Source of the DNA: Pantoea allii
GTDB taxonomy: Bacteria; Pseudomonadota; Gammaproteobacteria; Enterobacterales; Enterobacteriaceae
DNA length: 64,000 nucleotides
Assembly (NCBI RefSeq): GCF_002307475.1
Contig: NZ_NTMH01000040.1
Location: 496,001-560,000 of the forward strand
Direction of reading: 5' to 3'
The notes below the pieces were generated by a model that worked only from the letters and a program-made list of their open reading frames with translations, had not been told where the DNA came from and did no database searches. The translations under genes and the position numbers were made by a program. This document shows, piece by piece, positions 8,901-20,961 of the stretch; position 1 is the first letter of the stretch, and each line of letters opens with the position of its first letter.

Positions 8901-9857
8901 TCATGGACAGGGGTTAAAGCGCGACAGCCAGCGCTGGCGCAGCTCCCTGGCCTGTCGCGACACTGCCGCCGTGTCGCTGGCATGAAAGCCATGAAAGGCA
9001 CCGGGCCAGACGTGCAGCTCCACGGCGACACCGGCACGGATCAGCCGTTGTGCGTAGTCGAGGTTCTCATCCAGAAACAGGTCCAGCGTTCCTACACCTA
9101 TCCAGACGGGCGGAAGCCCGGCGAGGTTGCTGGCGCGTGCCGGTGCGGCATAAGGCGAGATCGTTTCGCTGCCGGGTTCCTCGCCCAGCAGTGCGGTCCA
9201 GCCAATACGATTATATTCGCGCGTCCAGGCAAACTCGCCGGTCACGGGATTGGGATGCGTTTCCGTCACCGTGCGGTCATCCAGCATCGGGAACATCAGA
9301 TTCTGGAAGGCCAGTTTGGGGCCATCGCGATCCCTTGCCAGCAGCGCCAGCGAGGCGGCCAGTCCGGCACCGGCGCTGTCGCCCATTAAACCAATGTGTG
9401 CCGGATCGATGCCCAGCATGTCGGCCTGACGCACCATCCAGTTCAGCACCACATAGCAGTCCTCCAGCGAACCGGGAAAAACCGTTTCCGGTGACAGACG
9501 ATAGTCTACTGAGACCACGACGCAGTTGTGGCGCAGTGCCGTTACGCTGGTCAGTGAAAGGGATTGCTCCGGGCTGCCAAACAGATGACCGCCGCCATGA
9601 ATATGCAAAATGCCCATTCGTCTTGGGGTCGCGCTCACCGGGGTAATCACACAGACTCTGACGGGCGGATGGTCGGGGGAATCGATGCTGTGTTCTTCAA
9701 TGTACAGTCCGCCGTCACGGTAGGTCTGAACCTGTTTTACGGCGGCGTCCTGGCGTTCGCGGCGCAGCGCCATAATGGTTTCCGGGGTAAGCTCAAGCGG
9801 CGCGCTGTTTGCCAGGGCGGGCAGCAGTTCGGGATCGACCAGATGCAGGGTGTTCAA
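8901..9857 (-). CDS. Alpha/beta hydrolase, hormone-sensitive-lipase (Aes-like) family
   Basis: 318 residues. The HSL family signature is complete: oxyanion-hole HGGG at 87-90, nucleophile Ser161 in MGDSAGAGLA, acid in GTLDLFLDEN and the catalytic His in FHGFH near the C-terminus. Length matches E. coli Aes acetyl esterase. Predicted cytoplasmic esterase for short acyl esters. It starts the minus-strand group esterase / ASCH / DUF4440; spacing between esterase and ASCH gene is about 70 bp. Confidence 0.85.
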   Translation of the reverse strand: MNTLHLVDPELLPALANSAPLELTPETIMALRRERQDAAVKQVQTYRDGGLYIEEHSIDSPDHPPVRVCVITPVSATPRRMGILHIHGGGHLFGSPEQSLSLTSVTALRHNCVVVSVDYRLSPETVFPGSLEDCYVVLNWMVRQADMLGIDPAHIGLMGDSAGAGLAASLALLARDRDGPKLAFQNLMFPMLDDRTVTETHPNPVTGEFAWTREYNRIGWTALLGEEPGSETISPYAAPARASNLAGLPPVWIGVGTLDLFLDENLDYAQRLIRAGVAVELHVWPGAFHGFHASDTAAVSRQARELRQRWLSRFNPCP

Positions 9858-9929
9858 ATCAACCTTCTCCTTGGGGTTCAGATGGCAGTCAGTCTGTCTG
9901 CCGCATCAGCATGGCAGAGGCTGAAATAA

Positions 9930-9964
9930 CATGACCTGCCGACAGCGCCTGCCTGCAGGTCATG
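9930..9964 (-). terminator. Hairpin downstream of the beta-glucoside operon
   Basis: Perfect 10-bp inverted repeat CATGACCTGC (9930-9939) and GCAGGTCATG (9955-9964), 20 bp past the stop of the GH1 gene on the minus strand and followed there by TTATTTC. It is likely the operon terminator though the T-run is short. Confidence 0.5.
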
Positions 9965-9983
9965 ATCATGGCGATAAACCGGA

Positions 9984-13344
<3,361 letters not shown>

Positions 13345-13385
13345 TCATCCACAATGACCGGGGTTAACCGGGTGGGTAGGCTTCT

Positions 13386-13417
13386 GGGGTTTGCCTGATT
13401 GAACAGTCACAAGCCGG
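13386..13417 (-). promoter_or_regulatory. RAT-like antiterminator site between bglG and bglF
   Basis: Read on the minus strand the sequence contains GGCTTGTGACTG and, after a 6-nt spacer region, CAGGCAAACCCC, matching the LicT/BglG ribonucleic antiterminator pattern (GGnTTGTTACTG ... CAGGCAAAACC). No overlapping terminator stem with a T-run was found downstream, so whether it still controls bglF is open. Confidence 0.6.
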
Positions 13418-13430
13418 AATGGGTTTTTCA

Positions 13431-14291
13431 TCACGTTTTAGGGGGTAAAACCTCGGGCGCGCTGCGCTGCACAATATTTTCGATGTGCACTGTCAAATAG
13501 AGTTTTTCAGAGTTGCTCATGCTGTGGTGATAATGTTTTTTAACAAACTCATTAATGGCGTCAACGCATTTAAGGGTGCGCGCGTAACGCTGCTGCGCCA
13601 GCGCAAAAAACTCGTCATCGTTATTATTTAACACCTCGCCATCGATGACCCGCTGGGCAAAAAACTTCAGGTGCGTAATAAAACGCTGGTAATTCAGGCT
13701 GTGTTCATCCGTATGAAGGGTAAAAAAGTATTTTACGATTTGTTGCAGCTGATAAAGGAGTTGGGTAATTTTTGCGGTTTTTCCCAGTGTGTCGTTAAGC
13801 CCGGCGTTAACGATATGCAGTGCAATGCTGCAGGCTTCGCTTTCCGGTAACAGCATGCCGGTGCGGGCGACCACCATGCCCAGCGCCTGACGGCCAATCG
13901 CATACTCAGTGGTGTAGAAGTGGCGCACTTCCCACTCCAGTGGATTCGCGAGCAACGCGTTATTTTTATGACGTTCCAGGGCAAAATGAAGATGGTCGGC
14001 CAGCGTAACATACAGCCCTTCACTTAATTTATGATTCAGCTGTTCGCGCGCCAGGCTGACAATATCGGCGGTAAGCTGGAGAATATCGATAGGCACTTCA
14101 CTGACCAGATCTTTAAAGCGTGCAGAGATCGATGAATCTTCCAGGCGAAATATTTTTTCTGCCTCGTGAGGATGAATACTGGCACCGTTGTGCGTATTAA
14201 ATCCCAGACCGCGTCCGGTCAAAATAACTTCAAGGCCGTTATCATCAATCGCACTGACCACATTATTATTCAGTATTTGTCTGACCAGCAT
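13431..14291 (-). CDS. bglG: BglG/LicT-family transcription antiterminator
   Basis: 286 residues. The N-terminal co-antiterminator RNA-binding domain is typical (MLVRQILNNNVVSAIDD, then GRGLGFN), followed by two PTS regulation domains, about residues 65-170 and 175-280, each with conserved His residues (DHLHFALERH; ALHIVNAG; LKFFAQRV; LYLTVHI). When beta-glucosides are present the dephosphorylated dimer binds RAT sites and stops premature termination. It heads the operon; its own leader carries a RAT and attenuator at 14311-14392. Confidence 0.93.
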   Translation of the reverse strand: MLVRQILNNNVVSAIDDNGLEVILTGRGLGFNTHNGASIHPHEAEKIFRLEDSSISARFKDLVSEVPIDILQLTADIVSLAREQLNHKLSEGLYVTLADHLHFALERHKNNALLANPLEWEVRHFYTTEYAIGRQALGMVVARTGMLLPESEACSIALHIVNAGLNDTLGKTAKITQLLYQLQQIVKYFFTLHTDEHSLNYQRFITHLKFFAQRVIDGEVLNNNDDEFFALAQQRYARTLKCVDAINEFVKKHYHHSMSNSEKLYLTVHIENIVQRSAPEVLPPKT

Positions 14292-14310
14292 CGCTCACTC
14301 CTGAAACAAA

Positions 14311-14377
14311 ATCGGGCAAAACATAAATACAGCGGTGAAGGGAATATCCCCCAGCCTGCATTCAGGTTTTGCCCGAT
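14311..14377 (-). terminator. Attenuator (conditional terminator) in the bgl leader
   Basis: Perfect 12-bp inverted repeat: on the minus strand ATCGGGCAAAAC (14377-14366) pairs with GTTTTGCCCGAT (14322-14311) and is followed by TTTTGTTT. The upstream arm is part of the RAT site, so RAT folding and terminator folding are mutually exclusive, the defining arrangement of BglG-type control. Confidence 0.85.
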
Positions 14378-14392
14378 AATCGGTAACAAGCG
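14362..14392 (-). promoter_or_regulatory. RAT (ribonucleic antiterminator) upstream of bglG
   Basis: Minus-strand sequence CGCTTGTTACCG, spacer, then CGGGCAAAACCTGA matches the BglG/LicT/SacY RAT consensus. It overlaps the 5' arm of the attenuator stem. BglG bound here would allow read-through into bglG-bglF-GH1. Confidence 0.85.
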
Positions 14393-14655
14393 TGATGCCG
14401 ATTTATCCTGGCACTGTGAAAATGGAGATTCAATATTAAATTGTGCAGTGGGTTATCTGACGCGCCGATTTGTGATCCGCTTTGCGAAAAGCATGACAGC
14501 AAGCTGTTACGCAATAGGGGAATCCCAAATGAAATCACCCTTTTTCACGAAGCGGACCGCTTCCGGCAGAGAAACACGCTAAACAAGGGCGAGATCATCG
14601 CGCGCAGGTTGCCTGTCAACTGCAAGCGGTCAGGCTGCCTGTCTCGGCGCGATGC

Positions 14656-15558
14656 TTAGCCTTCTGCCTGGCGTTTTTGCGCCCCCGTCAGGAGTTGCTC
14701 CAGCACGTCGATACGGTGCCGGTGTGGCGTGGTAATGGCGTAGAAGCGCTCCTGCAACTCCGCCGATTGGCCTACGGTGACAAGGATACCGGTACGCAGT
14801 TCATCCTGAACCACGACCTCGGGCAATACGGTGAGCCAGCCGCTGTCGCGAGCGATCAGACGCAGCATAGCCATGTCGTCCACTTCAGCGCGCACTCTGG
14901 GCGTTACGCCCGCCGCAGAACACAGCACATCAAACTGCGCGCGCAAGGCATGACGTGGGCCGGGCAAGGCAATTTCCACGTTATCCAGATCTTCCGGGAT
15001 GCGCAGACGGCGCGATGCCCATTTGCTGGCCGGGCCGACTAAAGAGATGGACTGACTGCCCAGATACACGAAGTGCAAAGGACGATCGGGGTCCACGGGA
15101 ACGGTCTCATTGGCCAGCACCACATCGAGCTGATGTTGCATCAACCTGACCAGCAGGCCTTCCAGCAATCCCGACTCCAGTGTCAGCACGACAGTAGGGT
15201 CGGTAAGTGCAGGCCGAATCCAGTTTTCCTGATAATTGCGCGACAGGGTTGCCACGCTGCCCACACGTAACCGTGTGACACCGGCTGAACGGCCTTTTAA
15301 GCGTCCCAGCATCTCCTGGCTAAGTCCAAAAATATTGTCGGCATAGGCCATGACCAGCTGACCTGTGTCCGTGAGGATCAGGCGGCGGCCTTTGCGGATT
15401 AATAAACTTTCGCCAAGCCGTTCCTCAAGCTGTCGGATTTGTACCGAAACGGCCGATTGAGAGGTCGCCAACTCTTCGGCAGCCCGCGTCAGGTGTCCGA
15501 GTTTGGCGACGCGCCAAAAATAAAAAAGGTGATGGAAATTTAACTGGTTAAGATTCAT
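14656..15558 (-). CDS. LysR-family regulator (NhaR-like), divergent from dabBA
   Basis: 300 residues. The N-terminal HTH (NFHHLFYFWRVAKLGHLTRA, then TSQSAVSVQIRQLEE) and effector domain resemble the NhaR branch of LysR proteins. NhaR in E. coli responds to sodium. Its divergent position, 98 bp from dabB, makes it the natural candidate regulator of the carbon-uptake pair. The start codon is ATG directly before NLNQLNFHHLFYF. Confidence 0.85.
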   Translation of the reverse strand: MNLNQLNFHHLFYFWRVAKLGHLTRAAEELATSQSAVSVQIRQLEERLGESLLIRKGRRLILTDTGQLVMAYADNIFGLSQEMLGRLKGRSAGVTRLRVGSVATLSRNYQENWIRPALTDPTVVLTLESGLLEGLLVRLMQHQLDVVLANETVPVDPDRPLHFVYLGSQSISLVGPASKWASRRLRIPEDLDNVEIALPGPRHALRAQFDVLCSAAGVTPRVRAEVDDMAMLRLIARDSGWLTVLPEVVVQDELRTGILVTVGQSAELQERFYAITTPHRHRIDVLEQLLTGAQKRQAEG

Positions 15559-15656
15559 CGTTCGTTTTTAAGTATTTAATTAATCAAATAAATATATTTT
15601 ACAGAATAGTTTGCGTCAAGGAACATACCCTCAGTCACATTCATAAGGGCTATGCG
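15559..15656. promoter_or_regulatory. Shared divergent promoter region of the LysR gene and dabB
   Basis: 98-bp AT-rich interval with the palindrome TTAATTAA at 15576-15583 inside a longer near-symmetrical AT-rich stretch, a plausible LysR-type binding site (inference from position and symmetry only). AAGGGC precedes the dabB start. Confidence 0.4.
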
Positions 15657-17219
15657 ATGAATATCCTTGAAGCTTTTTACCTGGTTTGTTTTTTAGCACC
15701 GGCAATTTTAATGTTCGGGTTAACGGCACTGACGCGGTTGGGCGGGGTGCCTACACCGACGCTTTGGCGTGTTTTGCAGATTCTGTCGTATGGCTCCATT
15801 GTCTTCACCGGACTGTCTCTTACCGCGGACATCCGTGTCGAGCAATGGCCCGGCATAGTAAAAGCCACGACGTTTGGCCTGGTGTTGGCTTTGCTGGTGC
15901 AGCTGCTCGGCAACGTCATCGCGTCGTTTTCTGCGCGTTATCTTGAAGGGGAAGCCAACCAGCGACGCTACATGGGCGCACTGACCGCTGTTCTGGGCAG
16001 TGTCCATCTGCTCTTGCTGGCCGATAACTGGCTGCTGCTCATCGCGGCCTGGGCCGCTGTAGGCATAGCGCTGCAACACCTGCTTTGCTTTTACCCGGAT
16101 CGCCCCTTTGCCCTGTTTGCGGCACACAAAAAGTACATTGCCGATCGGATGGCTGACGTGATGTTGCTCGGCGCTTCCGCGCTGGCCTGGTGGGATGTTG
16201 GCAGTTTCTCGCTGTCAGCCCTGTGGATGCACATCGCCCAGCAGGGTGCGTCTGTGTCTTTGCAGGCGAGCGCCGTATTACTGGTGATGGCAGTTATTCT
16301 CCGCACAGCCTTACTGCCCGTGCATGGCTGGCTGATACAGGTGATGGAAGCCCCAACGCCGGTATCTGCGCTGCTGCATGCCGGCGTCGTCAATCTTGGT
16401 GGCTTTGTGCTGATTCGCTTCGCACCGATGGTAGAACAGGCCAGTGCTGCGCGAGTCTTGTTACTGGTTTTTGGGCTGACGACCGCGGTGCTGGCAGGCA
16501 TGGTCATGTTGACGCGCATCAGCATAAAAGTACGCCTGGCCTGGTCTACCGTCGCGCAAATGGGCTTTATGCTGCTTGAGTGCGCACTTGGCCTGACTAC
16601 CCTGGCGGCTCTGCATCTCATTGGTCATTCGCTCTACAAAGCACATGCTTTTCTGTCCGCGTCAGAAGGCGTAAGACACACTCGCCAGCAGGCGCTGCAC
16701 CGGGTTTCCTTGCCCGGCACGGTGAGCGTGTTTCTTGCCCCGGTATTAACGATTTCAGCGGTATTTCTGGTGCTGATGCTGGCAGGTCTTGCCGCCTGGC
16801 CCTGGTGGTGGAGTGTTGTGCTGGGCATGGCGTGGGCGCCCTTGCTGTGGTTGCCTGACGCGCAAGACGGCTCGACACGAACGCTGCAATCTCTCTTCGG
16901 ACTCTTCACGGTTATCGGCCTGACGATGATTGCCCTGGCTTTGCATACGCTGCCGCTCGGTTTGCAGGACGCTCCTGATGATCGTCTGGGCCTGATCGCG
17001 CTGGCAGGTATGGCAGCACTGTATGTCTGTCAGGTGTTGCTGCAAAAGCAGCCACAACGCTTGTCGCGCTGGCGTCGGTGGAGCTACGCGGGTTTTTACC
17101 TGGACGAAGCCTATACGCGTCTGACGCTGCTTCTATGGCCAGCGAACGGGGTTTCCGCAACGTCCACGCCCGCTGAGCCTGATGTCCCTGATGCGCCTGT
17201 TGCCGACAGGCCGCGCTGA
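15657..17219 (+). CDS. dabB: DabB, membrane subunit of DAB inorganic-carbon uptake system
   Basis: 520 residues, strongly hydrophobic, with the NuoL/MrpA-type core: LPVHGWLIQVMEAPTPVSAL and LLHAGVVNLGGFVLIR are the conserved proton-channel helices, and IGHSLYKAHAFLSASEG is another NuoL hallmark. On its own it looks like NADH dehydrogenase subunit 5, but its pairing with the DUF2309 protein DabA identifies it as DabB. In DAB complexes the membrane subunit is thought to couple cation or proton flow to vectorial CO2 hydration by DabA. It is followed by dabA after 29 bp. NuoL annotation would be misleading because no other nuo genes are present. Confidence 0.9.
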   Translation: MNILEAFYLVCFLAPAILMFGLTALTRLGGVPTPTLWRVLQILSYGSIVFTGLSLTADIRVEQWPGIVKATTFGLVLALLVQLLGNVIASFSARYLEGEANQRRYMGALTAVLGSVHLLLLADNWLLLIAAWAAVGIALQHLLCFYPDRPFALFAAHKKYIADRMADVMLLGASALAWWDVGSFSLSALWMHIAQQGASVSLQASAVLLVMAVILRTALLPVHGWLIQVMEAPTPVSALLHAGVVNLGGFVLIRFAPMVEQASAARVLLLVFGLTTAVLAGMVMLTRISIKVRLAWSTVAQMGFMLLECALGLTTLAALHLIGHSLYKAHAFLSASEGVRHTRQQALHRVSLPGTVSVFLAPVLTISAVFLVLMLAGLAAWPWWWSVVLGMAWAPLLWLPDAQDGSTRTLQSLFGLFTVIGLTMIALALHTLPLGLQDAPDDRLGLIALAGMAALYVCQVLLQKQPQRLSRWRRWSYAGFYLDEAYTRLTLLLWPANGVSATSTPAEPDVPDAPVADRPR

Positions 17220-17248
17220 ATAACACCATTAAACTGGAGAGTTTCCTG

Positions 17249-19795
17249 ATGGATACACTGACCCACAAAGAGAAACCCGTTTCGGCGAGCCTGGCGCAAT
17301 CCGCAGCCAATGCAGATTCACGGCAGGTTGCGATCGAGCAAGCCTGCCAGCAGGCCTGCCATGCGATTGCACCTGCATGGCCACTGGATCGCGCTATCGC
17401 GGTCAATCCGCATTGGTCGCGTATCGGCATGCCGGTGCGCAAGGTGGCTGCCCGGATGGCGGTGCTCGGCGGTATTCAGGTCTTCCCACCGCGAGATCGG
17501 CAGAGCCTGGCCTGGCGCGAAGGTCGCATTAGCATGGCCGATCTGACCCAGGCGCTGCGTCAGCTACCTGAGGCGCAAGCGGCTGGCCTGACGACTGAAG
17601 AGTGCACCCAGGCGCTGCACGCAAGCGCCCGGCAGGGACAATTACCGCTACTCATCGATATGCTCGACAACGATCCTCATCGCCACAAAAGGTTATCCTG
17701 GCGGCAAGCGATCACGCATCAGGTTAGCCAGACCTGCGCCGCTTACTTCGACGAACATCAGGCGAGCTGGCAGCCCGATCGCCACCAGGGGTTGTATACC
17801 TTCTGGCGAGATACTCTGAAGCATGACCATGGCATTGGTTTGTTAATGGGCTTACCGAACATCCACAAGGCTATCAAGACGTTGCCGGATAACGCCATGG
17901 ATGCCGGGCACTGGGTCATCGAGCGTTTGGGCCTGCCTGAAACGGTGTGGGCAGATTATCTGGAATCGGTGTTACTTACCGTCAATGGGTGGGCATCCTG
18001 GTGCGCATATCTGGGCTGGCAGGCTGAGTTGGCGGGCGGCAAGGATACGCACCTGCGCGAGTTGCTGGCTATTCGTTTAGCCTGGGGCATGATCCTTTTA
18101 GAATGCAAAGATGATGCGGCTACCCGGCAGGCATTTATCTCGCTTCAGCACGCCTGGACACAAGCCCCTCAGGTGCTGGAAGAGGCCGAACAGGCCATGC
18201 TGGTTGACGAAGTCTGGCAGCTGGCTCTGGAAACCGGCTATCAGCGTGAGTTGGCGCATCGGCTGACTTCGATAAAGGGCCAGGAGGTGGGCGCGCAGGC
18301 TGTCGACGTCCAGGCCGCCTTCTGCATTGATGTGCGTAGTGAACCGATGCGCCGCGCCCTGGAGGCCGCCAGTCCTGGCGTGCAGACCATCGGCTGTGCA
18401 GGATTCTTCGGCCTTCCGGTTGCCTACACGCCGCTGGCTACGCAAGCCCGGCGTCCCCAGTTACCTGGCTTACTTGCGCCTTCCATAGAGGTCAACGACC
18501 GTATTGTCTGTGCTGATTCGTCGCAGTGCGAAGCCGATACCGCACGGCAAAACGCAGCCAGCAGATCGCGTCAGACCCGGTTTGCCATGGCCGATCAGTG
18601 GCATGCCATTAGCCACTGGCCGGGTGCCGCTTTCTCTTTTGTGGAAGCGGCCGGGTTAAGCTACTCCGTCAAGCTGATGAACAGGTTACTGCCAGGCAAA
18701 AAAGCACGTCCCCGGGACGACCTGGATGGCTTGCCCGCGCGCTACCGCGAGATCTGCCGTCCTCAACTGGTTGGGCTGGATACAGCGGCCAAAGTTAAGC
18801 TGGCGGCAGGCATTCTTCATGCCATGGGCCTGACACAACGTCTGGCACCGATAGTGCTTCTCGTTGGGCATGGCAGTCAGTCAGCCAACAATGCCCACGC
18901 AGCGGCACTGGACTGCGGTGCATGCTGTGGTCAGACCGGCGAAGTGAATGCGCGCAGCCTGGCGCAGTTGCTCAACGAGCCAGCGGTTCGCCAGGGGCTG
19001 AAATTGCAGGGGGTGAACGTCCCGGATTCCACGGCGTTTGTGGCGGCGCTGCACAATACCACCACCGATGAAATCGAGTGGTTTGATCTCGACCTGTTGC
19101 CACAAGGTGCGCGTGAGCGCTGCGCGTGGTTGCAACCCATTGTTAATCAAGCCTGTGACCAGGTTCGCCGCGCCCGCGCGCCTGATCTTCAACTGGACCC
19201 GCGAGCGCCTAAAGATGAGTTACTGGGGCAGTTACGTCGTCGCGCTAACGACGGTGCACAAACCCGGCCTGAATGGGGGCTTGCTGGCAACGCCGCCTTT
19301 CTGATCGCGCCTCGTCAGCGCAGCCGTGGCGTAGTCCTGAGCGGACGCAGCTTCCTGCATGACTACGATGCCAGTCAGGATGTTGACGGTAGCCTGCTGG
19401 AAGGTCTGATGACCGCCCCGATGCTGGTCACACACTGGATCAACTGGCAGTATCACGCGTCCACTTGCGATCCGCAGAGGCTGGGAAGCGGCAACAAGGT
19501 GTTGCATAACGTCGTAGGTGGACGCATCGGCGTCTTCGAGGGCAACGGCGGCGATCTGCGCATCGGTCTGTCACGGCAGTCGCTCCATGACGGCAAGCGT
19601 TGGATGCACGAGCCGCTGCGTCTGACCGTGGTCATCGATGCACCGCAAACTGCCATTGAAGCGGTAATCGCAAAGCATGAGGTCATCCGGCAACTGCTGG
19701 ATAACGGCTGGCTTCACCTCTGGCGCTTTGAGGCATCCGGTTTGCTGCGCTATGAACACGGACGCTGGCTCCCGATGCATCTGGAGAGTGCCTGA
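17249..19795 (+). CDS. dabA: DabA (DUF2309), zinc subunit of DAB inorganic-carbon uptake system
   Basis: 848 residues, typical length. The beta-carbonic-anhydrase-like zinc ligands are present: Cys359 and Asp361 in AFCIDVRSEPMRRAL, His541 in LLVGHGSQSANN and Cys556 in DCGACCG; the His-to-Cys spacing of 15 equals that in the characterised Halothiobacillus protein. DabA hydrates CO2 to bicarbonate at the cytoplasmic face in one direction, driven through DabB. CTGGAG lies upstream of the ATG. In a heterotroph such a pair probably supplies bicarbonate to anaplerotic carboxylases at low CO2. Confidence 0.93.
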   Translation: MDTLTHKEKPVSASLAQSAANADSRQVAIEQACQQACHAIAPAWPLDRAIAVNPHWSRIGMPVRKVAARMAVLGGIQVFPPRDRQSLAWREGRISMADLTQALRQLPEAQAAGLTTEECTQALHASARQGQLPLLIDMLDNDPHRHKRLSWRQAITHQVSQTCAAYFDEHQASWQPDRHQGLYTFWRDTLKHDHGIGLLMGLPNIHKAIKTLPDNAMDAGHWVIERLGLPETVWADYLESVLLTVNGWASWCAYLGWQAELAGGKDTHLRELLAIRLAWGMILLECKDDAATRQAFISLQHAWTQAPQVLEEAEQAMLVDEVWQLALETGYQRELAHRLTSIKGQEVGAQAVDVQAAFCIDVRSEPMRRALEAASPGVQTIGCAGFFGLPVAYTPLATQARRPQLPGLLAPSIEVNDRIVCADSSQCEADTARQNAASRSRQTRFAMADQWHAISHWPGAAFSFVEAAGLSYSVKLMNRLLPGKKARPRDDLDGLPARYREICRPQLVGLDTAAKVKLAAGILHAMGLTQRLAPIVLLVGHGSQSANNAHAAALDCGACCGQTGEVNARSLAQLLNEPAVRQGLKLQGVNVPDSTAFVAALHNTTTDEIEWFDLDLLPQGARERCAWLQPIVNQACDQVRRARAPDLQLDPRAPKDELLGQLRRRANDGAQTRPEWGLAGNAAFLIAPRQRSRGVVLSGRSFLHDYDASQDVDGSLLEGLMTAPMLVTHWINWQYHASTCDPQRLGSGNKVLHNVVGGRIGVFEGNGGDLRIGLSRQSLHDGKRWMHEPLRLTVVIDAPQTAIEAVIAKHEVIRQLLDNGWLHLWRFEASGLLRYEHGRWLPMHLESA

Positions 19796-19875
19796 CGCCG
19801 TATCCCTCCCGATCAGTAGGCGGAACACATGCCGCGGCGGCCTGTTTCAGGACAGCTTCTGCACGCGTGACTTCT

Positions 19876-19911
19876 GCGTTGACGTGCGCAAAAGGTTGCG
19901 GACGTCAACGC
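19876..19911. repeat. Long symmetrical hairpin between convergent dabA and LysR genes
   Basis: Outer arms GCGTTGACGT (19876-19885) and ACGTCAACGC (19902-19911) enclose an inner stem CGCAA/TTGCG with loop AAGG. No T-run follows on either strand, so it is a strong RNA or cruciform structure rather than a standard intrinsic terminator; it may still act as an RNA end protector. Confidence 0.55.
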
Positions 19912-19989
19912 CGCGCCATCGGGGCGTGGCTGGCTTGAGTTTAGTACGTCTGGGCTGGGCGGACACAGCCACCGGCGTCGATGCGCGCA

Positions 19990-20868
19990 TCAGGCGAAGT
20001 GCTCGCACAGGAACGTCACGAACGCGCTCACCTTAGGACTCACCAGTCGGCGCGACGCGTGCAGTACCCAACCTTCGATAGCAGGCACCTGCGCCGTGCC
20101 CCACTCGACCAACCGGCCCGAGGCTAACGCGTCAGCAACGGCAGAGCGAGGTAATACGGCCACGCCAGCGCCAGCAAGTACCGCATCGCGCGCCATAAAG
20201 GGCGTCGACAGGCACATGACTGGCTGTGGGAGATAAGTGCGCACGCGGCCCGAAGCATCGATGATGGACCATTCGGGAACCACGGCGCGACCCGCGCGTA
20301 CAACCGCTGGCAGCTTCAGCGGTTCCTCGTCGTAATGCTGCTGCGGCAGGTGTGGAGGCGCAACAAGTACCAGGCGATCGTTCAAAAACTTGCGACCGAC
20401 CAATGTGTCGTCGTGGCGGGGATTGAAGCGCACCACCACATCGTAGCCATCGCTCACCAAATCGACGAGGCGATCTTCCGCGATGACATCAAGCCGTATC
20501 TCGGGGTAGGCGGCGTAGAAGGCCGCGCTTAAGCGTCCAACCGAGACATCGGCGAATAACAGCGGCACGCTAACGCGCAATACGCCACGCGGCTGGCCTA
20601 TGCCCGCTTTTAGTTCTGCCACCGCTTGCGTAATTTCGTCGAAGGGGTCAAGGGTACGCGCGTGCAGGATCGCGCCTTCCGGCGTCAGACGAAGCGTGCG
20701 CCCACCACGTTCGATCAGCCTTACTTTCATCTGCTCTTCCAGCGCGCTGACATGGCGCGACAGGGTCGCTTTCGGCCTTCCACTCGCGCGGCTGGCACGC
20801 CCAAACCCGCCATGAGTGGCAACGAGATTGAAATCGGCGAGTGCACTAAGATCCATATTTCGTTCCAT
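19990..20868 (-). CDS. LysR-family transcriptional regulator
   Basis: 292 residues. HTH region LADFNLVATHGGFGRASRAS followed by KATLSRHVSALEEQ, then RLIERGGRTLRLTPEG; effector domain to the C-terminus (LVEWGTAQVPAIEGWVLHAS). It belongs to the CrgA/AaeR-like LysR group. It is divergent from the frameshifted oxidoreductase at 20962, a very common pairing in which the LysR protein controls a quinone-oxidoreductase gene. A second ATG four codons in (MDLSALADF) is an equally plausible start. Confidence 0.85.
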   Translation of the reverse strand: MERNMDLSALADFNLVATHGGFGRASRASGRPKATLSRHVSALEEQMKVRLIERGGRTLRLTPEGAILHARTLDPFDEITQAVAELKAGIGQPRGVLRVSVPLLFADVSVGRLSAAFYAAYPEIRLDVIAEDRLVDLVSDGYDVVVRFNPRHDDTLVGRKFLNDRLVLVAPPHLPQQHYDEEPLKLPAVVRAGRAVVPEWSIIDASGRVRTYLPQPVMCLSTPFMARDAVLAGAGVAVLPRSAVADALASGRLVEWGTAQVPAIEGWVLHASRRLVSPKVSAFVTFLCEHFA

Positions 20869-20961
20869 ATTTGAGACAAACTGTTTTGTTTTTAAGCACT
20901 ATACGCCATTTATGGTTCAGTGGAAGATGGGGCCTCTCATCACAGGGTAAGGAGTTATCAA

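Noticed and set aside
15657..17219. NADH dehydrogenase subunit L (nuoL)
   Set aside because: No nuo genes are adjacent and the partner is the DUF2309 protein DabA, which defines DabB.
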